DNA from: Bryobacterales bacterium
Lineage (GTDB): Bacteria; Acidobacteriota; Terriglobia; Bryobacterales; UBA6623
Direction: 5' to 3'
DNA length: 56,784 nt
Assembly: GCA_028819235.1 (NCBI GenBank)
Contig: JAPPMC010000036.1
Coordinates: 1-56,784 of the forward strand
This document shows positions 35,897 to 45,142 of the stretch, piece after piece; the first letter of the stretch is position 1; every line of letters begins with the position of its first letter. The notes beneath the pieces are model-generated. The model did no database searches. It had not been told where the DNA came from and was given only the letters and a program-made list of their open reading frames with translations. The position numbers and the translations under genes were made by a program.

Positions 35897-37080
35897 TAGT
35901 GTCCTGAGCCGCAAATCACATAGCTGATCGCTAGGCCCCCTGCGGCGCGTTTCGTGCACGCCGGATCTTGGCAAGGATCTCTTCTCCACCCGCCGTCCAC
36001 CCGTATGGCTTCGGCTTGTCGTTGCGCTAGGCCAGATAGGTCGTGATTGCGCCCGTGAGCTCCTTGACGCTGGTGAAACTGCCCGAGCGGATACAGCGCT
36101 CGGTCAGATCCGCAAAGAGCCGTTCGACCAGGTTCATCCACGGACTCCAGATCGGCGTGAAACACATGTGGAATCGCTTGTGCAGCTCTAGCCAGGCCTT
36201 CACCTTGGCAAGCTTGTGAGTGCTGCAGTTGTCGGCGATCATGTGCACATCGAGGTCCTTCGGCACTTCGCGGCGGATTCTGCTTAACGAAGCGCAGCCA
36301 TTTTTCGTGGGGGTGTTTCTGCTCCGTACGGTGCGGTAGATCAACTTGCCCTCTAGGTAACTCATCGCGGGCGAACAGGCAGATCGTCCCGTGACGGTAG
36401 CAGTCGTGCGTCTGCGTCCGGGTGTGTGCCCGATTCCCAGCGGAAGGCCCGGTTGGGTCCGCTCCAAGGCCTGACATTGGGTCTTCTCGCCGCAGCAGAG
36501 CGAGATGGCCGTCTCCGGGGGATCCAGGCACAGGCCGATCACGTCGCACAACTTGCGTTCGAAATGCTTGTCCTTCGACAGCTTGAACGTCCTCGTGCCG
36601 TGCGGCTTGGGCCCGTTGCGACGCCAGATGCCGCTGACCGTGGACCGCGAGACGCCAGCATGTCGTGCCATGGTGCGTGTGCTCGAGCGGGTCCTCCCCG
36701 GAGGCTTATGCCCTGCTTGGGTAACGGCCTCCTCGACAGTTGCGGGCGGGGTCGCTGGCCGCCGCCCCGGCCGGGCCGATCTTGCAGGCCGGCGATGCCG
36801 TTGACATCGAAGCGCCGCGACTAGCGGCTGGCGCTGGCAACGCTGACACCCACCTGTTCGGCCACCTGACGCTGACCCAGGCCTTGGCTGCTCAGCAGGA
36901 CAATCCGGGCCCGTCGGCGGGCCCGCCGGGAAGTGGTGGACGCACGGACACGACGCTCCAACTCAGCAAGTTCCTCATCCAAGATGCCGAGCACTTCGAC
37001 GGGACGAGCCATGGGGTGCCCGCCCGCTATGGCAGCCGAACTCGCCCGATACTTGATCCTGTTTGAGACGCATCACACTA
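35897..37080 (-). mobile_element. IS630-family insertion sequence, full length but dead
   Basis: The element is about 1.18 kb, the size expected for IS630. Its ends are imperfect inverted repeats: inward from 35897 TAGTGTCCTGAGCCGCAAA and inward from 37080 on the other strand TAGTGTGATGCGTCTCAAA match at 14 of 19 positions. Both begin with TA, the target dinucleotide duplicated by this family. The transposase between them carries stop codons, frameshifts and a lost catalytic residue. Base changes between the ends also suggest an old insertion. Confidence 0.75.
35931..37012 (-). pseudogene. IS630 transposase pseudogene
   Basis: The intact protein can be pieced together. The N-terminus (ELERRVRASTTSRRARRRARI, then LGQRQVAEQVGVSVASASR) is the helix-turn-helix. 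A second DNA-binding helix (MARHAGVSRSTVSGIWRRNG) and the DDE core (HMIADNCSTHKLAKVKAWL, WMNLVERLFADLT) follow. The C-terminus ends RNAPQGA at 35931. Defects: an amber codon after SASASR where Trp is usual, a frameshift near 36720, two compensating shifts near 36290-36420, and a second amber after TTYLA where Trp is usual. The first catalytic Asp is replaced (CCGEK where family members have VDEK). The element cannot move by itself. Confidence 0.82.
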
Positions 37081-37521
37081 GTGCGTCGCGGCCACCCGCT
37101 CTCAGCGTTTTCCAAGGCACGGGCCGCGTCGTGTGAGCGCGAGATCTGGCAATCGGGCCCGTACATGGACCACGTTGCGGGCCGGGCGGTTGGGAGCGTC
37201 AGGGTTCGTAGTTTGAGGCCGGCATAGTATCAACACGACGGCGGAGTCCACTCTTGGCGCAACGACAAACTACCGGTCTTCGGTCTCGTCTTGATGCACC
37301 GGAGACAAGCGCTCGATACTCAGGACTTGGTCACGAACCCGACGCAGCAGAGGCTCGCATCGGTCCGCAGACGCCACTCGGAACTGACTGAGTAGCGTAG
37401 CAGCCTGCACGGCGGTCAGCATGCCGTGCCCAAGCCGGTGAGCGTGCCGCTCCCAGAGACCGCTCACCCCGACGCGGAGGTTCGTTGGCGGGAACGAACG
37501 AGGGGCTGTGCCGCCGAGACC
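37081..37521. other. Gap of 441 bp without a supported gene
   Basis: A minus-strand frame at 37270-37467 (65 residues) faintly recalls the helical part of PIN toxins but lacks any catalytic motif, so it is not called. The stretch separates two transposon remnants. Its GC content is like that of the flanks. Confidence 0.25.
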
Positions 37522-38428
37522 TCAGGACGGGCCGGCCTGATCAGCCGAGCAATGGCCTCTGGGCCGTGCCAGACTTCCCAAGCGACCTCCCCGCAAATCT
37601 GCGGCGGGCGGAAGGCCTTGGAGTCTGCCAATCTGGCTTATGAACCTAAGTCCCGCAGTCAACAGGCACTCTGGGGCTGCCACATTCGCGTAGACAGCGC
37701 ATCCGGAGTGGTTATCAGTGGCGTTTGAAGGGGAGAGAAGTGGCCGAGCGGTCAGTCGCAGCTCCCAATCTTCGTAGTATTCCCTGATCGCACGCTCCAG
37801 AACCCGGCGCCAACGCTCAACTTTGGCCAACTGCGGCGCAGTCGGTAGTTCCCGCAAAAAGCGGGCCTTCTCCTTGAATCTTTCCCGCAGTCCGGCCGCC
37901 GCACTGTGTGCCATCGTCGGCACCAAAGTCGTTTGGAGGCCGTGCCGCGAAACCTGCGCCACTCTGTCCACCATCATCGGGCGACTGGTCGTCGCCACGC
38001 GACGCGTGTCGGGATCGATCATCCGCGCATACACCGACCACCACGTGTAGAACAGCGCCTTCATCCGCGCCATGATCCGAGTGGGCTTCAGGTCCTGTGT
38101 TGTGAACACTCCCCAGCCCCACTGGTTCTTCAACTCGTCGAACGCATTCTCCACGTCGGCCCGGTCCCGGAACAGCCGCGCCACCGTCAGCCGCTCGCCC
38201 TCTAGCGAGTCACCAGCACTCCGTACACGACTCGTGCTTGGGGCCCGCTTCCGCCACCTCTTTGGACGGCAGCTGCGCGTGCTGGTCGTGCCGCTCCGAC
38301 TGCTGGTGCTCCGGCACCAGGCGCCGCAGCACCACCGCCAGCCGCACCCGCGTCCAGCCGTCCCGCTGCAGCGTCGACTCGCTCGGTGTTGCGTGGCGGA
38401 TTCTTACACGAGTCGGAACCACTTGCAT
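37522..38428 (-). pseudogene. IS4/IS1380-type DDE transposase remnant
   Basis: The best-preserved part, RLFRDRADVENAFDELKNQWGWG followed by GVFTTQDLKPTRIMARMKAL, is the C-terminal catalytic region of IS4-superfamily transposases: the Glu of ENAFDE with the downstream basic residues. The upstream strand VVYGVLVT sits in another frame; restoring one base at about 38210 joins it to SLEGERLTVARLFRD. An earlier piece, WTRVRLAVVLRRLVPEHQQ, lies in a third frame. The N-terminal half and first catalytic Asp are missing. A dispersed repeat lies 110 bp upstream and may be its end. Confidence 0.68.
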
Positions 38429-38536
38429 TTGCGGCCAACACGACGAAACAATCCGGAATGCAAGAGCCGGTCCCGGCGGGAGGACGCAGCGAGGGGACGT
38501 GCAGCGCTGTCCCAGACATCGCGCGAGTACGAACGG

Positions 38537-38604
38537 GGTCCTGCCACCGGCAAAGCAGGGCCGCTGGCCGAGAATCCGGGACTGTGCTTGTCAGTCCAAG
38601 TCAG
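38537..38604 (+). repeat. Dispersed 68-bp repeat, copy B
   Basis: This is the partner of 29583-29650, about 79 percent identical by direct comparison and in the same orientation. It sits just outside the IS4/IS1380-type remnant on the side of its N-terminus, which fits a transposon end. Whether copy A marks a vanished element cannot be seen. Confidence 0.65.
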
Positions 38605-38700
38605 TAACGGTGATCGTGGTCCGTCGCATCGCAATGACGTTGTAGAGTTCTCGGAGCGATCCTTCTCGAATCGCTTTGGCTGAGGAGTCGTGGCTTCGCT

Positions 38701-39942
38701 TCACTGGAGGCCTTCAATTGATAATGTCTCTCCAGCTAGGTTGATGAGTCGAACGAACGATGTTCCGGCGTTCGTCCCAGCCTTGATGGCAATCCTCCAA
38801 TCATCGATGTTCACGGCATCCGGCTTCAGCGCCTCCGCCAAGAATGCTTTGCGTGTGAGGTTCCCATCCAGACGATGCAGCACATCAATCACAAAACGCC
38901 CGATGATATACCCTTCCAACGCCACTGAGTCTTCTTCCAACACCATTGTGTATTGGGCGTGCGTATCCTTCAGATCGATGAGTCCCCCTCTGATTTCGTA
39001 GAGTTGCTCCGCCCCCGAAATGGCACTACGAAAGCTTCTCACGATCTCGAGAGTCGCGTCTGCCGGATCCGGTACGATTTCCGATACCAAGATTCTGGCC
39101 AACCTTGCGGTGTCGAGTCTCTCGTGCAGGTCATGGGACGAGACAAATGTCAGGATCGCCAATATATAGTTATGGCCGAATGAGGCTGACAGATTAATAG
39201 CGTTCGCGCTTGCCGCAACGCTTCCGGCCAGCAAGACGGCGTCAAGATCGGCCTTCCCAAAAGTAAACAGACTCGAATGAACGGCATGAGTATTGCGCGT
39301 GTACGTTGATTTGGCCATGACGAACAAACCGTGTTGTGCCAAAACGGACTGGTAAGCACGCAGAGCAGACCTCCCGTATTCATCCTCTTGGTAAACCACT
39401 CCGAATCGGCGGGCACCAAGTTCCCGTACCATGTAGTTCACGAGCGCTTCAACTTCTTCGTAATAGCTCGCCCGCAGGTTCACGACATTCGGATACCTAG
39501 CGAAGTTACGCAGGAAACCAGCCCCTGACAAGATACCTACAAACGGAACTTCGGCTCGGAGCAGAATCGGTGCCAAGCGCTTGGCCGTGGGTGTACCTGT
39601 GCCGCCGACTACGATGAACACATCGTCTTCGGCCAGCATCCGTGCCGCCGCTTCGCCGGACCGAGCGGGTTCATACGCATCGTCAAAGGAAATCAGCTTC
39701 AGTAGCCTATCAGCGACGCCACCGTACTCGTTCTGTTCCCGAAACGCAGCTTCGATGCCGGCTCGATAGCGAATGCCCCAATGGTCGGCGGGACCAGTGA
39801 AACATGCAATCTGCCCAAACGTGATAGTGTCCTCGGTGATCCCGCGAGTTCCCGCTGCGGTCGCCATTGTCCAGCAAGTTGCGGCAACCGCCAAGAGGGC
39901 AAGCCGCGGGACGAGCCTCAGAGTGCCATTCCTAGACTTCAT
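38701..39942 (-). CDS. Periplasmic substrate-binding protein, branched-chain amino acid type
   Basis: This 413-residue exported protein has a signal peptide of about 30 residues (LVPRLALLAVAATCWTMATA). The type-I periplasmic binding fold of LivK-like proteins follows: DTITFGQIACFTGPADHWGIRYRAGIEAAF at the start, RMLAEDDVFIVVGGTGTPTAKRL for the first-lobe helix, and GVVYQEDEYGRSALRAYQ. It would bind an amino acid, amide or small aromatic acid. No permease or ATPase genes lie beside it, so it is an orphan. It may serve a distant transporter or a sensor. Met 39942 was chosen because it begins the signal peptide; the frame upstream to 40527 has no recognisable domain. Confidence 0.82.
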   Translation of the reverse strand: MKSRNGTLRLVPRLALLAVAATCWTMATAAGTRGITEDTITFGQIACFTGPADHWGIRYRAGIEAAFREQNEYGGVADRLLKLISFDDAYEPARSGEAAARMLAEDDVFIVVGGTGTPTAKRLAPILLRAEVPFVGILSGAGFLRNFARYPNVVNLRASYYEEVEALVNYMVRELGARRFGVVYQEDEYGRSALRAYQSVLAQHGLFVMAKSTYTRNTHAVHSSLFTFGKADLDAVLLAGSVAASANAINLSASFGHNYILAILTFVSSHDLHERLDTARLARILVSEIVPDPADATLEIVRSFRSAISGAEQLYEIRGGLIDLKDTHAQYTMVLEEDSVALEGYIIGRFVIDVLHRLDGNLTRKAFLAEALKPDAVNIDDWRIAIKAGTNAGTSFVRLINLAGETLSIEGLQ

Positions 39943-40875
39943 TCCCACTGCTACCGCCCTTCGCCTGCACTCTCTCGGCCGTCGACGTCCCCTGTCCCGA
40001 TGACAGCTCGTCAGCGGTATGGCCTTCCAAGACTTCCAGCCCGCGGCCCCTTGCCAGTGGCTCCTCTTCGGCCTGCTGAGCGCCGAACCGGCTGCTTGGA
40101 ACCACATCTTTGTGGTCAAATACCGATAAAGTGTCGAAGAGCGCGGAGCGATCGCGGCCAGGTCGTCCCGCTCCACGCTCTCGGGGAAACGCCCATCGTC
40201 CAGGCCCTTGTCCGAGCGTGCCAGTCCGTGGGTCGTCTCGAGTCCAGCGGACACGAGGGGCGTGGGCGAACGGTCGTCCGCCGCGGGCATCGCGTCACTC
40301 ACGAGGGACACCGGTGCCTGACCACCGTGTCCCTCGAGGATGTCGATGCTCGCGAAGCCGGCAGTCCTCACTGCTGCAAGCGTCGCATCTTGCAAGATCG
40401 TACGCATGCGAGTCCAGTGTAAACGTTCGAGCGGGACGTGGAGTGCCCCTGGGTTGGGGCGCGGTGGATGGTGCGAAGTTCTGATCCACCGATCACCTGT
40501 GCAAGGCATACCGAGACCCTCTTTCAACTGCGGAAACTAGGGTGAACCGATCGACCCAAGCCTCCGCCGGCGCAACGTCGGTCCGACGGTGACCGTGGCG
40601 ATGGAAGAGCTTGCTCGCGTGTTCAGCCGGCACAGATTGGCGCACCACGTCACGCTAAGTGCGAAGTACCGAGGCCACACTCGCGGCGGACGATTGTGGG
40701 AGAGCAGGGCGGCCGAAGACCGCAGAATGCCAGTCGAGGTTGGTGAGCGGATGGTGTGCTCGCGTGGACCGAACCATCAGGCGAGCGTTCCATATTATAG
40801 TTTGACGCTAATATAAGTAATGTACTTCTCCCCATCTGAATTGCCTAGCGATGCACAGTACACTCTATATGCAAA
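39943..40875. other. Gap of 933 bp without a supported gene
   Basis: A minus-strand frame runs in phase with the binding protein up to 40527 but shows no domain and no credible start. The right 80 bp, before the coiled-coil gene, are AT-rich and contain a possible TATAT box near 40864-40870. No inverted repeats or RNA genes were recognised. Confidence 0.3.
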
Positions 40876-41720
40876 ATGACGACGCTATCGATGGACACTT
40901 CAATAGAGAGCGCCTCCAGCGAGACGCGGAAGCTCGTGCCCTCGGGCTCTAAGCCGGTCTTCGACGTCTTCCGGGCAACGGGAGTGGATGCGGGCTTGGC
41001 CTATGCTGCAATCCGGAGTATCCATGAAATGGTAACTGCGGGCGCTGGCGAGATGTCTCAAAGGCTCGTCGAGACGACTCAGGCTGGCATCGACGCTCTG
41101 GCACGAGAGATGTGTGCAGGCTTCACAGCGATCGAGGGGCGCCTGGATCAGCAGGACGTCCGGCTTGGCCGGCAAGAGAATGGGCTGACCAGGCTGGAAC
41201 ATCGGCTCGGGAGGCAGGACGGTCGGATTGGGGGTATGGAGACCCAGATTGGGTTCTGGAGGGTCGAGTCGGGGGTTTGGAGGGCAGGATTAGGGGTCTA
41301 GAGGACGAGATTGACCATCTGGAGGGTCAAATCACGGCGCTAGGCGAAGCCATTTCCGGTTTGCGGAGTGATGTCCGCGCGCTGGCCGGGCGCTACCAAT
41401 CGATCGACGACTGGCTGGGCACACTCACGATGGTGACCCGCTGGGGAATCGCCTTGTTCGCCACTGCGCTAGGCATTGGCGCGATGGTCATGGTCCAGTT
41501 GTTCGTGCTGGGCCGTGCCGAGGTGTTAGTCCGTGGACAACCAGTTGCGATAGAGGAGCCTGCTGCGGCTGTGCCGGCCGCAGGGTCCCCGTCGCGCGAT
41601 GTTACTTCTTCTGGCGAGGTTGGTCAGGAGGCGAGTGCCGAGAATCCGGAGCAGTCGATAGGCTTAGGGCTCTACCACCCGCTCGTCGCGCTTGGCTGCC
41701 TCGATCCGGATCGTACGTAG
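40876..41720 (+). pseudogene. Membrane-anchored coiled-coil protein, frameshifted
   Basis: The first frame (40876-41301) encodes an N-terminal head (FDVFRATGVDAGLAYAAIRSIHEM) and heptads such as LGRQENG, LTRLEHR and LGRQDGR. It then breaks. The same heptad pattern continues in the +1 frame from 41268 (LEGRIRGLEDEIDHLEGQI) to a transmembrane helix (WGIALFATALGIGAMVMVQLFVL) and an Ala/Pro/Ser tail ending at 41720. One heptad unit at 41248-41267 has 20 bp instead of 21. Adding one base restores a 281-residue tail-anchored coiled-coil protein. No named family is recognised; it resembles small coiled-coil membrane proteins in general layout only. Confidence 0.65.
41122..41393 (+). repeat. 21-bp heptad-coding repeat array
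   Basis: Thirteen consecutive units of 21 bp each encode seven residues with a hydrophobic first position. Neighbouring units near 41227-41330 are similar in DNA, sharing the pattern ATTGGGGGT-ATGGAG with changes. One unit (41248-41267) is 20 bp long. The array grew by duplication or is under slippage. Confidence 0.7.
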
Positions 41721-42218
41721 TGCGAAGTCTTGTGGTGCCAAGAGTTGCCGCGCAGGTCGGCGTATCGATAGGCATCTGGGTATCACTCATCGAAATCCGA
41801 TCGACACGTAGTCAGCGCGAGCCGCAACAGGGCGGATGGCAATGGCAGCGGCTGGCCATCGAACCACCGATCGAATTGGTCGGCCACTAGGCCGCAGCCC
41901 ATGACTCCGCCAACTCCTGCCCACCGCTGAGATCGTGCCACTCAGCAGTTGCGGGGTGGGGAGTGATTGTTGGCGGGTGATGCGCTCCATGACGCTCCTG
42001 GCAGTATCGGTGTGTCCCGCGGCGACCGCGACGTGCTCGGGCCCGTCGAGGAGCACCGTCGGGACCAACCCTCGCGTTCCAATCCTGCGCTGCCGGCAAG
42101 TCCTGCGAGTCCGTCGCTGCTGAGACATCGGCGGGGAGCGAGCCTGACCCTAGACCAAGTGGGCTCGCAGATGGGGATTACGCGCTCAGGCCTCGCCCGG
42201 TTACTCGCGAGTACTTGC
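41721..42218. other. Gap of 498 bp without a supported gene
   Basis: A plus-strand stretch at about 42140-42220 reads LTLDQVGSQMGITRSGLARL, which looks like a lone helix-turn-helix, but the frame around it is broken and has no start. A minus-strand frame at 41787-42128 has no known domain. Confidence 0.25.
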
Positions 42219-42695
42219 TCAATCGCCCAGGTAGGCTTCTTCGACCGCCGAGATGTTCAGCTTTCGCATGCGGAACATGGCTTGGCGCGCGCGGTTCGCG
42301 GCAGCTGCGTCATCGGAGCTGATCAGCCGCAGGACTGGCTCAGGCGTGACCTGCCAAGACAGCCCGAACCGGTCCACGAGCCAACCGCACATACTCTCCC
42401 TGCCACCTCCCTCGAGGAGTGCTTCCCAGAGGGAATCGGTCTCTATCTGGTCCGCCGTCTGGACCGCAATCGAGACGGCGTCGGCCAACTTGTATGTTGG
42501 GCCCCCGTTGAGCGCCATGTATGGAACTCCCACCAGCGTGAAATTCACCACGACCGGAGGCTGGTCCGCGTCGAAGTGCGTAACGCCTTCAATCCTGCTG
42601 TCCGGCAAGAGTGACACATAGAAGCGGGCCGCATCCTCCGCCTCACTGTCGAACCAAAGGCAAGTCCTCACGCATGGTGATTTCGGAACCGTCAC
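42219..42695 (-). CDS. VOC-superfamily protein, PhnB-like
   Basis: This 158-residue protein has the vicinal-oxygen-chelate fold of the PhnB / 3-demethylubiquinone-methyltransferase-like domain: CLWFDSEAEDAARFYVSLLPDSRIEGV at the N-terminus, VNFTLVGVPYMALNGGP in the middle, and CGWLVDRFGLSWQVTP near the end. Despite the domain name these are not proven methyltransferases. It starts with GTG at 42695, directly adjacent to the stop of the upstream VOC gene, so the two are co-translated. The C-terminal extension (RQAMFRMRKLNISAVEEAY) is common in this subgroup. Function unknown. Confidence 0.78.
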   Translation of the reverse strand: MTVPKSPCVRTCLWFDSEAEDAARFYVSLLPDSRIEGVTHFDADQPPVVVNFTLVGVPYMALNGGPTYKLADAVSIAVQTADQIETDSLWEALLEGGGRESMCGWLVDRFGLSWQVTPEPVLRLISSDDAAAANRARQAMFRMRKLNISAVEEAYLGD

Positions 42696-43112
42696 TTAGC
42701 CGACCGCCTCGGGAGAAAACCAGAAAGGCTCCCATATGTGTGCGTCCGGGTCGGCGAACGCCCGGCCATACTTGAATCCGTAGTCGATCGGCTCTCGAAC
42801 ATCCTTGCCGCCGTTGGCCACGGCCAGATCAATCAGAGCGTCCACCGCTTGGCGGCTCTCGAGCTGGAGATCTGTCAAGACCTGCGCGGTGTCGTGGGGA
42901 TCCGCGACGGGCCGAGGCGAGAAGGACGCGCACCGCGCACGGTCGAGAAGCATGGCATGGCACGAGTCGTTGACCGTCATCGCAAGGGCGTCGTCGGTGC
43001 AGAATCTCTCGTCGAACGAGAAGCCGACGGCGCCGAAGAAATCCCGCGCTCGTTCGATGTCGTGGACGGGAAGATTGATGTAGACGGTCACGGCGGAGAT
43101 CCGAATGAGCAT
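42696..43112 (-). CDS. VOC-superfamily protein, glyoxalase/bleomycin-resistance-like
   Basis: This 138-residue VOC protein has VYINLPVHDIERARDFFGAVGFSFDERF at the start, the usual first beta-alpha-beta unit, and DYGFKYGRAFADPDAHIWEPFWF at the end. Proteins of this type act as glyoxalases, dioxygenases or drug-binding proteins. Met 43112 was chosen because it begins the fold; 20 upstream in-frame residues look non-coding. Its stop abuts the next gene, so the pair is probably one operon, perhaps forming a heterodimer. Confidence 0.8.
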   Translation of the reverse strand: MLIRISAVTVYINLPVHDIERARDFFGAVGFSFDERFCTDDALAMTVNDSCHAMLLDRARCASFSPRPVADPHDTAQVLTDLQLESRQAVDALIDLAVANGGKDVREPIDYGFKYGRAFADPDAHIWEPFWFSPEAVG

Positions 43113-43381
43113 TGTAGGCCCTCGGAGCCTGCTCGTCGGGCCCTTGCCCAATAGCGGGAGCGAGGCGCACACCGCAACCGAGCGCTACCTTCAATCACAG
43201 TGCGAAGCGGTCACGGTGCCGCGGGTCGGCAGTGCGCGTCCACCCCGGTCCAGCCTGCCCCGGCTTCGTCGGGTCGGGGTACGGCGTCTGGACGCATCCA
43301 TCGGCCCGAGCCAGATGAACGCTGGTTGCGGGCAGTTCCAAATTGGCGTCTGGCACCCCCGCTGTGCCCTAGAATGGGCAC

Positions 43382-45142
43382 TTGCTACGTCTACTGACGA
43401 CGCTCATAGCGCTTGGAACTGCTCTCAACGCGCAGGACTTCTACCCGCTCGAAGACGTCAAGGCAGGCCAATCCGGGAAGGCCCGCACGGTCTTCGCCGG
43501 AACTGAGGTCGAAGAGTTTGACGTCGAGATTCTTGGCGTTCTGAAGAACTTCTCGGGTGCCAAGCGGTCGGCTATCTTCGGGCGGCTCTCTGGCGGGCCT
43601 CTCGACAGGACAGGCGTGATGGCGGGCATGAGCGGTAGCCCCGTCTACATTGACGGGCGCCTGGCCGGGGCGGTGGCGTTCATATTTCCGTTCACGACCG
43701 CCCCGCTCGCGGGAATCCGCCCGATCGAGGACATGGTCGCTGGGTACGAGGAAGGAACCGATGTCGCCGAAACGCTCGCTGCGGACCCGCTGGATGCTTG
43801 GAGGCAGCTAGCTGGCCTGCCAAGCGCGACGTCGCGCCCAAGGGCCGAAGCGCCGGGCCGCTTCGTGCCGATCGCCACTCCAGTGGCGCTCGCGGGGTTC
43901 AGCGAGCGGGTCTTCGACGAGTTTCGTGATGAGTTCGAGCGTCTCGGGTTGCGACCAGTTCAAGGTGCGGGAGGCGCGTCAGCCGACGACCTCGAAGGCC
44001 CATTGGGCCCGGGATCGATGATCAGCGTCGGCCTCATCCGCGGCGACATGACGTTCTCCGCGTCCGGCACAGTCACGCACATGGACGGTGACACGCTCTT
44101 CGCATTCGGCCACAGGTTCCTCTCCGCGGGCGCAACTCAGATGCCCATGATGCGGGCCTCGGTGATGACCTTGGTGCCGAATCTGACGGCCTCGTTCAAG
44201 CTCAGCAGCAGCGGACCAGTGATCGGAACCGTCTCTCTCGACCGCGACTCCGGGGTGGTGGGCCAAATGGGGCCCGGCCCGCCCATGGTCCCGTGCAGCA
44301 TCCGAGTCCGCCTCGGGGACGGTCCTTCCCACGAGTACTCGATCGAACTGGTGCGCGACGCCCAGCTAACCCCGTTCCTGCTGCAGATTGCGCTGTTCTC
44401 CGCGATGGACGGGATCCATCGCGCAGTCGGTCCCCTTACCGTCCGTATGCGAGGCAGCGTGGAGTTCGAGGATGGGTTGCCGCCTCTCGTGCTGGACGAC
44501 ATATACACCGGCACCGGCGGCGTGGCGCAAGCCGCGGCGCTTTCGACCGCGGCCCCGCTCTCGTACCTTCTGCAGATCGGGCATCCCGGCGTGGAAATGC
44601 ACTCAATCGACATCGAAGTAGAGTCCGTTCCGACCATCCAGCAGACCGACCTGCTGAGGGCGTGGCTCTCGAAACAGCACGTACGGCCCGGCGAGGATGT
44701 CGAGGTCCGTTTCGCTTCTAAGGAGCCGGACGGGACAGAAGTGTTGCGGTCTGCCTCGTTCACAGTGTCGCCGTCGATGCCTGCGGGTGCCGTTGAGGTC
44801 ACGCTGGGCGATGCGTTCACTGCGAACCTGCAGCGCTGGCGCGGACTGTTCGCTGGCCGCAAGGCGAGCGATGCTTCCGCGACGATTCGATTCCTGAACG
44901 ACCTGCGAGGCAGTGATCAGGCGTACTTGAGGGTGTGGCAGCGGCGGAGGTCGCTCTGGCTCCGCTCAGATAGGCTCCAGTCTCCACCAGCGTCGGTGCG
45001 CGCTGTGCTGTCCACGTCCGCCGGTCGAGCTGCAGGAGTCCTTGACGATCTATCCGACACCATCGAAGAGATTCGTGTCGGCGGCTTCACGGGTGTCGTC
45101 CAAGGGCGCTTGAGCCTCCGATTCGTGGTAACGGGGAACTGA
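43382..45142 (+). CDS. S55 (SpoIVB-like) peptidase-domain protein, secreted
   Basis: This 586-residue exported protein has a short signal peptide (MLRLLTTLIALGTALNAQ). The SpoIVB-type serine motif GMSGSPVYIDG lies at about 82-92 (Ser86), and the His motif GDTLFAFGHRF at about 236-246 (His244). In B. subtilis SpoIVB the His motif precedes the Ser motif; here the order is reversed, as in a permuted subfamily I believe is found in Acidobacteriota. The rest is beta-rich (VGQMGPGPP, VSPSMPAGAVEV). It starts with TTG at 43382, 6 nt from a TAGAAT box, so it is probably leaderless. Its stop overlaps the propeller gene by one base. Whether it is an active peptidase is unproven. Confidence 0.7.
   Translation: MLRLLTTLIALGTALNAQDFYPLEDVKAGQSGKARTVFAGTEVEEFDVEILGVLKNFSGAKRSAIFGRLSGGPLDRTGVMAGMSGSPVYIDGRLAGAVAFIFPFTTAPLAGIRPIEDMVAGYEEGTDVAETLAADPLDAWRQLAGLPSATSRPRAEAPGRFVPIATPVALAGFSERVFDEFRDEFERLGLRPVQGAGGASADDLEGPLGPGSMISVGLIRGDMTFSASGTVTHMDGDTLFAFGHRFLSAGATQMPMMRASVMTLVPNLTASFKLSSSGPVIGTVSLDRDSGVVGQMGPGPPMVPCSIRVRLGDGPSHEYSIELVRDAQLTPFLLQIALFSAMDGIHRAVGPLTVRMRGSVEFEDGLPPLVLDDIYTGTGGVAQAAALSTAAPLSYLLQIGHPGVEMHSIDIEVESVPTIQQTDLLRAWLSKQHVRPGEDVEVRFASKEPDGTEVLRSASFTVSPSMPAGAVEVTLGDAFTANLQRWRGLFAGRKASDASATIRFLNDLRGSDQAYLRVWQRRRSLWLRSDRLQSPPASVRAVLSTSAGRAAGVLDDLSDTIEEIRVGGFTGVVQGRLSLRFVVTGN

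Noticed and set aside
37270..37467. Possible PIN-domain fragment
   Set aside because: Only a vague helix pattern; no acidic catalytic motif and no antitoxin partner.
39943..40527. N-terminal extension of the binding protein
   Set aside because: In phase, but it has no recognisable domain, and the signal peptide begins at 39942.
41122..41393. CRISPR-like regular repeats
   Set aside because: The 21-bp units are contiguous, without spacers, and encode coiled-coil heptads.
42140..42220. Isolated helix-turn-helix-like stretch
   Set aside because: No start codon or surrounding protein; too short to support a regulator gene.
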